Shown here piece after piece: positions 17,793 to 26,461 of a stretch of 64,000 bases of DNA. The stretch is taken from assembly GCF_022842375.1 (NCBI RefSeq), contig NZ_JALHPR010000001.1, forward strand, positions 186,001 through 250,000, written 5' to 3'. This stretch comes from Elioraea sp. (GTDB taxonomy: Bacteria > Pseudomonadota > Alphaproteobacteria > Acetobacterales > Acetobacteraceae). Position 1 is the first letter of the stretch, and each line of letters begins with the position of its first letter. The notes under the pieces were generated by a model. The model was not told the DNA's origin. It ran no database searches and worked only from the letters and a program-made list of their open reading frames with translations. A program made the position numbers and the translations under genes.

Positions 17793-19732
17793 ACGCGCCC
17801 GTCTCACCGCTTCCGGCTTGGCAGGGTGTTGGCCAGCCGACAGGCTGGCAGGGCTGGAACGACCGGCATCTCGCGCTCGGCATCGAGCGGATCAAACTTG
17901 CGCTCGCCGCCCGCGTCTCGCCTGACCGCGCAGCGTCAGACGCTGTTGCCGAGCGGCAGAGGGCAATCGACCTCGCCGAGGCAGAGGCCGCTGCTGCGCT
18001 GGCGGCAAGCGGGCACGTGCCGGCGCGCCAGGCGCTTGCCGACCGCTGCGGGCTCAGCGGTTTCGAGGCCGATGCGATGCTGCTATGCCTCGCGGCTGAA
18101 GCCGATGCCGAGGTGGCCGCGCTGCTCGCCCGCGTGGGAAGCGCAGGGCGCCCGACGCCGGGACTCGCGGCGGCACTTGCGGGGCACACGACACCGTCGG
18201 CGCTGCTCGCCTTCGCACCCTCGGCAACGCTCAGCGCTCTGCGCCTGATCGAGATCGACGGTGCCGCACCGCTTGCCTCTGCGCCCATGCGGCTCAGCGC
18301 ACGTGTGCGCGATTTCCTGCTCGGACTCGACCGGCTCGACCCCGAAGCCTCATTCATCGCGCCGCTGTCGCGACAGGGCCTGCCGCCATCGCTTCGCGCA
18401 ATCGCCCGCAGCGCGGCTGCTTCGCTCGGTGAGGGGAATGTCGCCGCGCTGATCGGATCGCCCGAGGCAGGCGGCAGCATCGCCGCCGCCGAGGCAGCAT
18501 CGCTTGCCGGCCGCGTTGCCGTGCGGCTCGATCCGGCACGGCTTCCGGCGGAGCCTTCGGCGCGCGATGCCGCGCTGGCCCTTGCGGCACGTGAGGGCGT
18601 GCTGTCGCGCCTCGCCTTCGTTCTCGACCTTTGCAGTGACCTTGACGAAGTGCTGCGGCAGCGTCTCATCGAACACCCCTGCGGCACGCTGCTCATCCTC
18701 GCACGCAGCGCCGCTGGCCTGCCCCCGAGCGTCGTGCAGCATGCGCTCCCGTCCGCCGATCTCGCGCATCGCACGGCGATGTGGCGGAGCGCCGTGCCCC
18801 GGCTCTCACGGCGCGATGCGCAGAGGCTGGCCGCGCAGTTTTCCCTCGCCCCCGAGGCGCTGGCGCGGGCCGCTGCCGGCGGCGGCGGGGCGGAGCGGCT
18901 CTGGGGGCGCGCGCGCGACGAGGCGTCGCCGCTGCTCGCATCCCTCGGCCAGCGCATCGTGCCACGCGCGAGATGGTCCGATCTCGTGCTGCCACCCGAT
19001 GCGGTTGCAGCCCTGCGCGAGGTGGCGGCGGCGGCGCGGGTGCGCGACATCGTCGATGGCGACTGGGGCTTCGCGCATGACGGCGGACGGGGCGAGGGCA
19101 TCGCACTGCTGCTCGCCGGGCCGTCCGGCACGGGCAAGACTCTGGCGGCCGAGGTCCTGGCCGGCGAGCTGGGGCTCGATCTCTTCCGGATCGATCTTTC
19201 CGGAGTCGTCTCGAAATGGATTGGCGAGACGGAGAAGAATCTCCGCCGCGTGTTCGATGCCGCAGAGGCAGGCGGCGCGGTTCTGTTCTTCGACGAGGCG
19301 GATGCGCTGTTCGGCAAGCGCAGCGAGGTGAAGGACAGCCACGACCGCTACGCCAATGTCGAGGTCGGCTACCTGCTGCAGCGGATGGAGGGCTACCGGG
19401 GCCTCTCGGTGCTGGCGACGAACCTTCGCGGCAATCTCGACCAGGCCTTCCTCAGGCGCATCCGCTACGCCGTCGACCTGCCGTTCCCGGACGAGGCGGC
19501 GCGCCGCGCGATCTGGGAGCGGCACGTGCCGCCGAAGGCACCGCGCGGCGAACTCGATCTCGATGCGCTCGCGCGGCTCGACCTGCCTGGCGGGGCGATC
19601 CGCACCGTGGCGCTGAACGGTGCGGCGATGGCCGCGGCAGAAGGGGCGCCGATCGCCACGCGCCACATGCAGGCCGCAGCGCGGCGCGAGCTTGCCAAGC
19701 TCGGACGCCTGGCCGGCGGGGTGCCACGATGA
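17789..19732 (+). CDS. AAA+ ATPase of the eCIS (Afp15-like)
   Basis: 647 residues. The N-terminal ~390 residues are an Ala-rich helical region with a winged-helix-like stretch. The AAA+ module has Walker A GPSGTGKT at about 444-451, Walker B VLFFDEADALFG near 497-508 and a second region of homology ending LDQAFLRRIRYAVDLPFP with the arginine finger. AAA+ proteins of this type occur in nearly all eCIS loci and are thought to act in assembly. A GFAHDGGRGEGI linker precedes the P-loop. Start and stop overlap both neighbours. Confidence 0.93.
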   Translation: MNAPVSPLPAWQGVGQPTGWQGWNDRHLALGIERIKLALAARVSPDRAASDAVAERQRAIDLAEAEAAAALAASGHVPARQALADRCGLSGFEADAMLLCLAAEADAEVAALLARVGSAGRPTPGLAAALAGHTTPSALLAFAPSATLSALRLIEIDGAAPLASAPMRLSARVRDFLLGLDRLDPEASFIAPLSRQGLPPSLRAIARSAAASLGEGNVAALIGSPEAGGSIAAAEAASLAGRVAVRLDPARLPAEPSARDAALALAAREGVLSRLAFVLDLCSDLDEVLRQRLIEHPCGTLLILARSAAGLPPSVVQHALPSADLAHRTAMWRSAVPRLSRRDAQRLAAQFSLAPEALARAAAGGGGAERLWGRARDEASPLLASLGQRIVPRARWSDLVLPPDAVAALREVAAAARVRDIVDGDWGFAHDGGRGEGIALLLAGPSGTGKTLAAEVLAGELGLDLFRIDLSGVVSKWIGETEKNLRRVFDAAEAGGAVLFFDEADALFGKRSEVKDSHDRYANVEVGYLLQRMEGYRGLSVLATNLRGNLDQAFLRRIRYAVDLPFPDEAARRAIWERHVPPKAPRGELDLDALARLDLPGGAIRTVALNGAAMAAAEGAPIATRHMQAAARRELAKLGRLAGGVPR

Positions 19733-19953
19733 GCGACGATCGCACATCCCCGCTTACCATCCGCCGCGTGCGGATCACAGGGCTCGCCGGCCCCGCACCA
19801 TCGGCCGAGCAGGTGAGGAGCGCGATCGGCGCCGCCTTTGCCCGCGAGCAGGGCGAGCAGCAGACGCGTACGCAGCCGCCGCTGCGCCATGACGCGACAC
19901 TCTCCGACGCCGCCTCGGCCGTCGGGCGGGCAGCCCGGGGGCGCGCGCGATGA
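19729..19953 (+). CDS. 74-residue protein between the ATPase and cargo genes
   Basis: Small protein whose start overlaps the ATPase stop and whose stop overlaps the next start (ATGA at both ends), strongly implying it is translated. The N-terminal half ([20 protein letters not shown]) contains a beta strand and a helix; the rest is polar. In other eCIS loci a long tape-measure gene commonly lies near the cap and ATPase, and the strand-helix beginning here is reminiscent of that family's N-terminus. It could be a remnant or a separate adaptor; this is inference. Confidence 0.6.
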   Translation: MSDDRTSPLTIRRVRITGLAGPAPSAEQVRSAIGAAFAREQGEQQTRTQPPLRHDATLSDAASAVGRAARGRAR

Positions 19954-21191
19954 GGGCAATGGCACGCGCGACAGACGCGCCGATGCAAGCCTCCCCCGTG
20001 GCGGTGGGCTTCCGCATCGGGGCCACGAACGATCATGCCGAGGCGGAGGCTGATTCCGTCGCTGATCGCGTACTCGCGGCGCCGACGCTCCGGCGACGTT
20101 GCGCCGCGTGCGAGCAGGAGGAGACGCTGTCGCGCAGCGCCGATGGCGGGGCCGTCTCGCCAAGGGCAGCAGCCTCGGTCAACGCCGCGCTGTCGCGGCC
20201 TGGCGAGACGCTCGCCGCGGCTGACGCGGCATTCTTCGGCGAACGCATGGGGCATGACCTGTCCGCCGTGCGCGTCCACAGCGATGGCGCGGCGGCGCGG
20301 GCGGCGCAAAGCGTCGGCGCGCGTGCCTTCGCGCTCGGCGATCACCTCGTGTTCGGCCACGGCGAGTACAGGCCGGCGACGGGCGAGGGCAGGCGGCTTC
20401 TCGCGCATGAGCTCGCCCATGTCGCGCAGGCGCGCGGCGTGCTTCGCCGCGAGCCGCCCGCAGGCGGAAAGGAGCCGGAGAAAGCGAAGGAGAAGCCCGA
20501 CGTCATTATCGAGAGCCTGAAGATCGTCGCTGCCGAAGCGGCGAAGCAGGAGAAGGTGAAGAAGAAGATCATCGAGCCTGCGAAGCAGGAGGCCGAGCGG
20601 CGCTGGGACCAGCTCAGCCCAACCGAGCAGGCGGCGGTCACAAGTTTTGGTGCCGGAACGTACCTGCTCGGCGTCGGTGCGATGCTCGGCGACCCTGCGG
20701 GGCGGAAGACGCTGTCGGGGTTGAACCTTCTCGCACCGACCGAGCTGATCCCCGGCTGGCCGCTCACCTCCTTCGCCTACAAGCTCCCGGAGGCGAAGGA
20801 CGGGCCGCTCACCTTCAAGCTCGGCTTCGATGGCACGCGGCTGCTCGATGCACTCAGGCCCGAGGATTCGACGTGGCCGATCACGAGCCTCTCCATCGAT
20901 GCTGGGTGGAGTGTTGATCCGACAGGCGAGAATTGGACGCTCACCGCACTGAAGGCAAAGGTGGGGATCATTCCGGGGCTGTCCGTCACGGGGGGGCTTG
21001 GGCAGGGGCCTTTCATGACGGGGCCGTTCCCGATCCGCTCCCCCGATGGCGAGATGATGACGCCGATGCGATCGCTGCCCGAGCCCGTGGGGCCGAAGGA
21101 CACGCGGCCGAACCTCGGTGTCCTCGTCACCATCGATCTCGCCAAGCTGGTGCCGGGTGTGTTCGGCGGTGGTGAGGAGCGGAAGCCATGA
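19950..21191 (+). CDS. DUF4157 (eCIS core domain) candidate cargo protein 1
   Basis: 413 residues. A leader at 21-60 ([20 protein letters not shown] then a Cys-x-x-Cys in [11 protein letters not shown]) is followed by a DUF4157 domain with the HELAH motif at 153-157. DUF4157 is strongly associated with eCIS cargo; its HExxH is zincin-like, but a packaging role is also proposed. After a Lys/Glu-rich helical linker (170-200), the C-terminal ~210 residues ([33 protein letters not shown]) are beta-rich and unrecognised, and would be the effector part. Codon use resembles that of the neighbours. Confidence 0.85.
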   Translation: MRAMARATDAPMQASPVAVGFRIGATNDHAEAEADSVADRVLAAPTLRRRCAACEQEETLSRSADGGAVSPRAAASVNAALSRPGETLAAADAAFFGERMGHDLSAVRVHSDGAAARAAQSVGARAFALGDHLVFGHGEYRPATGEGRRLLAHELAHVAQARGVLRREPPAGGKEPEKAKEKPDVIIESLKIVAAEAAKQEKVKKKIIEPAKQEAERRWDQLSPTEQAAVTSFGAGTYLLGVGAMLGDPAGRKTLSGLNLLAPTELIPGWPLTSFAYKLPEAKDGPLTFKLGFDGTRLLDALRPEDSTWPITSLSIDAGWSVDPTGENWTLTALKAKVGIIPGLSVTGGLGQGPFMTGPFPIRSPDGEMMTPMRSLPEPVGPKDTRPNLGVLVTIDLAKLVPGVFGGGEERKP

Positions 21192-22159
21192 GAAGCCTCG
21201 CTGTCCGAGATGGTCCGAGCCACGCTGCCGCGCCGGCACCGATGCCGTTCCGCATTGGCGCCGCGAACGATGCGGCGGAGGCGGACGCAGATGCGGTGGC
21301 CGCGCGGGTCCTCGCGGGCCCCACGCTCAGGCGGACCTGCGACGCGTGCGAGCGAGAGGAGAGGCTGTCGCGGCGAGGCGATGGCGGTGCGGTCTCCCCC
21401 GACGCGGCAGGTGCGGTGGGTGCGGCACTCGCCGAGCCGGGCAAGCCGCTCGCGGCCAACGATGCTGGGTTCTTCGGCGCCGGCATGGCGGCTGATCTCT
21501 CCGGCGTGAGGCTGCACACGGGCGGGCGTGCCGATCGTGCGGCGCGCAGCGTCAGCGCGCGGGCCTTCGCGCTTGGCCGCGACATCGTGTTCGCCGAGGG
21601 CGCCTATCGCCCCGGGACGGGCGCGGGGCGGCACCTGCTCGCGCACGAGCTCGCCCACGTCGTTGCCGAAGGCGGGGCGCCGACGCTGCGGAGGCAGCCG
21701 GCGCCCGCACCGCGCAACCGCAGTTTCTCAGCCCATGGCGTGACCGTGCTGATCCGGTCTGACTGCGAGACGACGGCAGGCTTCTCCTTCGCCACGATGC
21801 GGACGGCCGTGACATCGGCGCTCGATGCCATCTTCACGGCCAAGTGCATCGCGCCGAAGCCGCGCGGGGCTATCCAGGCAAACCTCAAGAAGCACGGCCT
21901 CGACTTCCACTGCGCCGACAGCGCCGCGCTCCAGACGCCCGGTGCGTGCGCAGAGGCGACCGGCTTCTCGATCCCGGCGAATATCTTCACCGTCGGCACC
22001 GCGGCGCTCGCTGCCGGCACGTGTGGGCCACTCGCCTCCACCATCCTGCATGAGATCATCCACGTCGTGCGCGGCCAGTTCGGCGAGGACCTGCCGCGCA
22101 GCTGCGAGGCCTCGTGCTTCGCCCAGCCGGGTGATCCCAAACTGTGCAGGGGGAGCTGA
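21188..22159 (+). CDS. DUF4157 candidate cargo protein 2 with a second HExxH motif
   Basis: 323 residues, aligning without gaps to cargo protein 1 over the first ~157: [20 protein letters not shown] at 21-40, CDACE at 51-55 and HELAH at 153-157. The C-terminal domain (about 175-323) differs and has its own HEIIH at 288-292 in [18 protein letters not shown], followed by CEASC. It is Cys-rich (at least seven cysteines after residue 190). This suggests a secreted zinc metallopeptidase effector. The start overlaps the previous stop (ATGA). Confidence 0.83.
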   Translation: MRSLAVRDGPSHAAAPAPMPFRIGAANDAAEADADAVAARVLAGPTLRRTCDACEREERLSRRGDGGAVSPDAAGAVGAALAEPGKPLAANDAGFFGAGMAADLSGVRLHTGGRADRAARSVSARAFALGRDIVFAEGAYRPGTGAGRHLLAHELAHVVAEGGAPTLRRQPAPAPRNRSFSAHGVTVLIRSDCETTAGFSFATMRTAVTSALDAIFTAKCIAPKPRGAIQANLKKHGLDFHCADSAALQTPGACAEATGFSIPANIFTVGTAALAAGTCGPLASTILHEIIHVVRGQFGEDLPRSCEASCFAQPGDPKLCRGS

Positions 22160-22161
22160 CG

Positions 22162-23646
22162 ATGCGCGCCGCCGCAGCCCTCGCACCCGCGCCCGCGCCA
22201 TACGCGTCATCGCCCTGGACGCTGGGCGCGGCGAACGATGCTGCCGAGGTCGATGCCGAGTGGGTTGCCGCACGGGTCCTGTCGGGGCTGACCGCCGCAC
22301 CGCAGCGCCTTGCAGACCCGGGCGTCCTGCGGCGTGACGATGGCGGTGCTGGCAGGGACATCGCGCTGCCGACAGCCGGCGATGTCGAGCAGGAGGCGGC
22401 GGAAGCGCTCGCGGATGCCGCAGAACGTCTTGCCCGGGGAGAGCAGCTGGCCGACGCTTACCTCGCCGAGCTCGTCGCCCTGGTCGATCAGGCGGTCGCG
22501 GCGATCGGGTCGGAGTTGGCGCGTGCGGCAGACGCTGCGGCAATGCTTCTCTGGCAGGCCGTGCTGGTGGTGGCGCGGGCGATCATCCAGGCCCTCGCGT
22601 TCACCGTCGTGACGGATGCGAGTGCCCTTCTCGCGCTCATTCGCCTGGTCGAGGCCGGTATCGACCGCGTCGCCTCGTTGCCGGAGGACCTGGCCGCGCT
22701 CGGACGCGAGGCAGGGCGCGTCGTGACTGGCGCGGGCGCATCCGTCGCGGATGCCGTTGACCGGGTGCTTGCCGCGGGCGGTGTTCGCGAGGAGGCGACA
22801 GAGTCGCGGCGCGAGACGGCCGACCGGATTGCGGAACGCGAACGAGCCGCCGAGGAGCTGGGCATCCTCCCGCCGATCGGCTCCATCTGCGGGCCTGACG
22901 TGACGACGCAGACGAGCGAGGTCTGGGGCCGGGTGCAGCGCGGCTTCCGCCCGCTGCCCCCCGACCAGAAATGTGCCGCCTGCACACGCCTCGTGAACCC
23001 GGTCATCGTGGGGAGTGGCGCGATCAGCCCCTCCACGGTGGGAGCCGGCCTGCGGCATATTGCCGAGACCGGCAACGTGGTGATGGGCGGTCAGGCTGTC
23101 CTGATGGGGCTCGGCCTGAACCTGAACCGCGATGCATTCGATACGCTCGGCCTCTTCCTTGGCTCGGCGGCGTATCTCCGTGACCCGCCATTCAGCCCCG
23201 CATGTGGGCAGCCGCCGACCCCGGATCCGGCAGCATCGCTCGGCGACCGCGTTCACGAGACGCCGACGACCTGTGCCACGACGGTACAGATTGGCAACGA
23301 GTGCTGGGTGTCAGGCACGGCGAACTATGGGACGTACGGGATCATGATGCGCGAGTGTCATGATTGGCTTGCCGGCAGCGGCGACCTCGGGAACTGCCTG
23401 TTGCCGCCTGCGGTGTTCTCGCGTGACGCGACCACGCTCATGGTCCAGGCCTACAAGCGGCTCGACCGCGATGATCCGGAGCCGCCGACGCGCTGGGCCG
23501 TCGCCACCTATGACGGCGGCGCGACAGCGTATGCGAGCGGCGGCAACCGGCCGAACTGCCCGACGACCTGCGCCGTCCCCTATGGCGGCGGGCCGTTCGG
23601 TTATGTTTGGGAGCCTGTCGTTCCTCGCGCAGGGTGGACCCCATGA
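22162..23646 (+). CDS. Candidate cargo protein 3: leader without the DUF4157 core
   Basis: 494 residues. The N-terminus [22 protein letters not shown] (19-40; two halves [11 protein letters not shown] and VAARVL) matches the leader of the two preceding proteins, but no HELAH domain follows. Residues ~75-180 are helical with a strongly hydrophobic stretch at ~125-165. The last ~250 residues are Cys-rich (QKCAACTRL, NECWVSGTANYGTYG, NRPNCPTTC) with no family I recognise. The GGGGGAG ribosome site picks the ATG at 22162; an upstream GTG at 22144 is less likely. Confidence 0.78.
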   Translation: MRAAAALAPAPAPYASSPWTLGAANDAAEVDAEWVAARVLSGLTAAPQRLADPGVLRRDDGGAGRDIALPTAGDVEQEAAEALADAAERLARGEQLADAYLAELVALVDQAVAAIGSELARAADAAAMLLWQAVLVVARAIIQALAFTVVTDASALLALIRLVEAGIDRVASLPEDLAALGREAGRVVTGAGASVADAVDRVLAAGGVREEATESRRETADRIAERERAAEELGILPPIGSICGPDVTTQTSEVWGRVQRGFRPLPPDQKCAACTRLVNPVIVGSGAISPSTVGAGLRHIAETGNVVMGGQAVLMGLGLNLNRDAFDTLGLFLGSAAYLRDPPFSPACGQPPTPDPAASLGDRVHETPTTCATTVQIGNECWVSGTANYGTYGIMMRECHDWLAGSGDLGNCLLPPAVFSRDATTLMVQAYKRLDRDDPEPPTRWAVATYDGGATAYASGGNRPNCPTTCAVPYGGGPFGYVWEPVVPRAGWTP

Positions 23647-24290
23647 CGGGCCTGTCCACCGCGCCACGCGTGCTGAAGGGGGCGCTCGTCGCCTATGCCT
23701 TCCCTGACCTCGTGCCATCGGTCGTGATCTTCCAGTACAATCCCGAAACGCTCACGCGCAGCCTCACGCCGCGGACGGCGGAAGGTGGCGTCGGCCGTGG
23801 CGACGCGATGCGCGCGGATGGGCCGCCAGAGGAAACCATCAGCCTCTCCGTCGAGATCGATGCGGCCGACCAGCTGGAGAAGGGCGATGGGCTGACCGCC
23901 GCGGTGGGCCTCCACCCGGCGCTCGCGATGCTGGAGGGGCTGCTCTACCCGCCATTGCCGCTCGTGATCGCCAACCAGGCGCTGGCACTCGCCGGCGGTG
24001 CGTTCATCGGTGGCGAGCCGGTGCCGCTTGCCCTGTTCGTCTGGGGACCTGCGCGCGTGCTGCCGGTTCGCGTGCAATCCGTCTCGATCACGGAACAGGC
24101 CTTCGACCCGGGCCTGAACCCGACGCTCGCGCGGGCGGAACTCTCGATGCGCGTGCTGACCTACCGCGAACTCGATCCGACGAGTCCTGCGTACTGGGTC
24201 TACATGGCGGCATTCACGCAGAAGGAGGTGCTGGCAGCGATGAACCTCGTCTCGAACGTCGCCTCGCTCGGCGCGTCCGCATCGATCTAG
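23643..24290 (+). CDS. CIS tube-initiator/adaptor protein (Afp7/Pvc7-like)
   Basis: 215 residues. The signature VIFQYNPETLTRSLTPR at about 28-44 marks the CIS tube family found at the baseplate end of the tube. It is followed by EETISLSVEIDAADQLEKGD and a beta-rich body. In Afp7 a LysM domain is attached to the same chain; here that domain is encoded separately by the next gene. The start at 23643 overlaps the stop of cargo 3 (ATGA). Confidence 0.85.
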   Translation: MTGLSTAPRVLKGALVAYAFPDLVPSVVIFQYNPETLTRSLTPRTAEGGVGRGDAMRADGPPEETISLSVEIDAADQLEKGDGLTAAVGLHPALAMLEGLLYPPLPLVIANQALALAGGAFIGGEPVPLALFVWGPARVLPVRVQSVSITEQAFDPGLNPTLARAELSMRVLTYRELDPTSPAYWVYMAAFTQKEVLAAMNLVSNVASLGASASI

Positions 24291-24299
24291 GGGGAAGCG

Positions 24300-24581
24300 A
24301 TGTTCGAACGCGGAAGCCGCTACGAGGCCGTGCCGGATGCGACGCATGTCGCGGAGGATGGCCGCACGATCCGCTACAAGACGCTGCGCATCATCCCGCC
24401 CGCCGGCGGTGCCACGCTCTTCACCGTGCGGCAGGATGAGCGGCTCGATCGTGTCGCCTACGCGACGATGCGCGATGGCCGCCTCTGGTGGCGCATCGCC
24501 GATGCGGGGCTCTCGCTCGACCCTGATGCGCTGGTGGCGGAGCCTGGCACTGTGATCGCCGTCCCTGGGCCGGGGGTGTAG
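24300..24581 (+). CDS. LysM-like / gp53-type baseplate protein
   Basis: 93 residues. LFTVRQDERLDRVAYATMRD followed by LWWRIADAG and PGTVIAVPGPG is the usual pattern of the small LysM-like proteins in contractile baseplates (gp53/GpX). It probably clamps the hub to the wedges. The GGGGAAG ribosome site is 4 bp before the ATG. Separation from the CIS7-like gene is a split of a normally fused arrangement. Confidence 0.82.
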   Translation: MFERGSRYEAVPDATHVAEDGRTIRYKTLRIIPPAGGATLFTVRQDERLDRVAYATMRDGRLWWRIADAGLSLDPDALVAEPGTVIAVPGPGV

Positions 24582-24584
24582 CCG

Positions 24585-25718
24585 ATGCCGTCATTCGGGC
24601 AGCCCTTCTTCATGGTGCGTGCGGCCTTCGCGCCGCTGCTGCCCCCGTTCATGTCGGCGCTCGAGGGCATCGAGGTCGAGACCTCGGTCGATGCCGCCTC
24701 GGTGCTGCGGCTGCGCTTCAACCTCTCGCGCAACTTCATGGGGGACTGGGACCCGCCGGTGGCGGACGTGTTCCGCCCGCTGGTACCGATCACCGTCTCC
24801 GTCTCCTCCGGCCCGCCGCTGCCCGAGACGCTGATCAACGGCTATGTGCGAGAGGTGCGCCAGACCGGCCGCGGTGCGGCGAGCGGCACGACGGCCGAGG
24901 TGGTCGCGATGGATGCGACGGCGACGCTGATGAACCTCGTCGAACAGCCGATGCCGCACCCGAACATGGACCCGGCGACGATCGCCACCACCATCCTCGG
25001 CCGCTACGCCATCACGCCGCTGCCGCTGCCCACCCCGCCGACGCGCACCATCGCCGACACGACGACGATCCAGCGCGGCACCGACGGCCGGATGCTGCGC
25101 GAGATGGCTCGCGCGCTCGGCTACGAGTGCTACCTCCAGCCCGATCCGATCACCGGGCTCGATGCCGGGCATTTCCATCCCCCGCTCACGACAGTGCCGC
25201 CGCAGGGGGTGCTCAGCGTCGATTTCGGCACGGCGACCAACCTCGTCGATTTCGACGTCACCTACGACACGCTGCAGCCGACCTCTGCCGTCTCGGCGGA
25301 AGCCGATCCACGCTCGGGGGTACCGATCCCTGCTCCCGCGGTGGCACCCCTGCTGCCGCCGGAGGGGCTCGAGCCGACGCTGTTTCGCGTCATCCCCCCG
25401 CGCATCAGCCGCCCCACGGCACGCGATGCGGCGAACCCGGCTGAGCTGTTCCGCCAGAACCAGGCGATTGTCGACCGGTCATCGCGGGCGCTGACCGGCA
25501 CGGGTACGGTCGACGCGGTGAAGTACGGCCGGGTGCTCAGGCCTGGCCTGCCGGTTCTCGTGCGCGGTGCCGGGCGTGCGTATAGCGGCGTCTGGTACGT
25601 CACGCGCGTCAGCCACAGCATCTCCACCGGTGCGTGGACGCAGAGCTTCACCGCGACGCGCAATGCGCTTGGCCTGACAGGGGCCGAGATCTTCATCGAT
25701 CCGCTTGGCGCGATCTGA
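24585..25718 (+). CDS. Baseplate hub protein, gpD/gp27-like
   Basis: 377 residues. Corresponds to the phage late-control D/VgrG N-terminal fold that forms the hub on which the spike sits. Recognisable features are the two-barrel pattern with ETLINGYVREVRQTGRG, a middle GTDGRMLREMARALGYECYL and the C-terminal SGVWYVTRVSHSISTGAWTQ. A Pro-rich loop (~240-275) separates the halves. In Afp8-type systems hub and spike are one protein; here they are two adjacent genes. Confidence 0.85.
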   Translation: MPSFGQPFFMVRAAFAPLLPPFMSALEGIEVETSVDAASVLRLRFNLSRNFMGDWDPPVADVFRPLVPITVSVSSGPPLPETLINGYVREVRQTGRGAASGTTAEVVAMDATATLMNLVEQPMPHPNMDPATIATTILGRYAITPLPLPTPPTRTIADTTTIQRGTDGRMLREMARALGYECYLQPDPITGLDAGHFHPPLTTVPPQGVLSVDFGTATNLVDFDVTYDTLQPTSAVSAEADPRSGVPIPAPAVAPLLPPEGLEPTLFRVIPPRISRPTARDAANPAELFRQNQAIVDRSSRALTGTGTVDAVKYGRVLRPGLPVLVRGAGRAYSGVWYVTRVSHSISTGAWTQSFTATRNALGLTGAEIFIDPLGAI

Positions 25719-25732
25719 GGGGAGGGGGAACG

Positions 25733-26455
25733 ATGCCCATCACGATCGACGAGATGGCCGCACAGGCCGGCGGCGAGGCACGCGATCGCTTCTACGGCAA
25801 GTATCGCGGCACGGTGTTGAACACGATCGACCCGATGCAGCAGGGCCGCATCCAGGCGATGGTGCCCGCCGTGCTCGGCGAGATCCCGTCTGGCTGGGCA
25901 AGCCCATGCGTACCCTACGCGGGGCCGCTCTCGGGCTTCTTCTCCATCCCGCCCGTGGGCGCGAGCGTGTGGATCGAGTTCGAGGCGGGCGACCCTTCGA
26001 TGCCGATCTGGACGGGCGGCTGGTGGCCCACCGGAACGATCCCGGTGCAGCCGGCAGGCGGGCCCGCGCAGCCGTTGACGACGCGCATCTGGCGCACCGA
26101 GACGGGGCTGACCGTGATGATGGACGACATGGCCCAGACCGTGACGCTGTCCGACGGCATGAAGCTGCACATGGTCGAGCTCAGCGTTCCGACGGCGACG
26201 GTCACGATCAAGGGCGCGCTCAACGTCGTGTCGGAGGCACCGTTCGTTAAGCACGGGTCGGTCGCGGCACCGCACCCGCACGTGAAGGGCGACCTGCTGG
26301 TCGCCTATCTCGGGCAGCTCGTGGCGATGCTGCAATCGCATATGCACCCGGGCGAGACGGCCGCAGGCGTGCTGCCCGTGACGCCGGCCCCACCCATGCC
26401 GGTGTTCCCGATCCCGCCGCCGAGCATGCTGTCGACCAAAGTGTTCCTGGAGTAG
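25733..26455 (+). CDS. Baseplate spike protein with OB fold, gpV/gp5-like
   Basis: 240 residues. The N-terminal OB fold has FYGKYRGTVLNTIDPMQQGR, ASPCVPYAGP, FFSIPPVGASVWIEFEAGD and PIWTGGWW, typical of phage baseplate assembly protein V and VgrG. The remainder is beta-prism-like with repeated short strands (TGLTVMMDDMAQTVTLSDGM) and a His/Pro-rich C-terminus. It trimerises to form the central spike. An AGGGGAGGGGG ribosome site precedes it. Confidence 0.87.
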   Translation: MPITIDEMAAQAGGEARDRFYGKYRGTVLNTIDPMQQGRIQAMVPAVLGEIPSGWASPCVPYAGPLSGFFSIPPVGASVWIEFEAGDPSMPIWTGGWWPTGTIPVQPAGGPAQPLTTRIWRTETGLTVMMDDMAQTVTLSDGMKLHMVELSVPTATVTIKGALNVVSEAPFVKHGSVAAPHPHVKGDLLVAYLGQLVAMLQSHMHPGETAAGVLPVTPAPPMPVFPIPPPSMLSTKVFLE

Positions 26456-26461
26456 TGGGCG

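Noticed and set aside
17512..19317. 601-codon minus-strand frame opposite the AAA+ ATPase
   Set aside because: Ser/Arg/Ala-rich translation without motifs; the plus strand carries intact Walker motifs.
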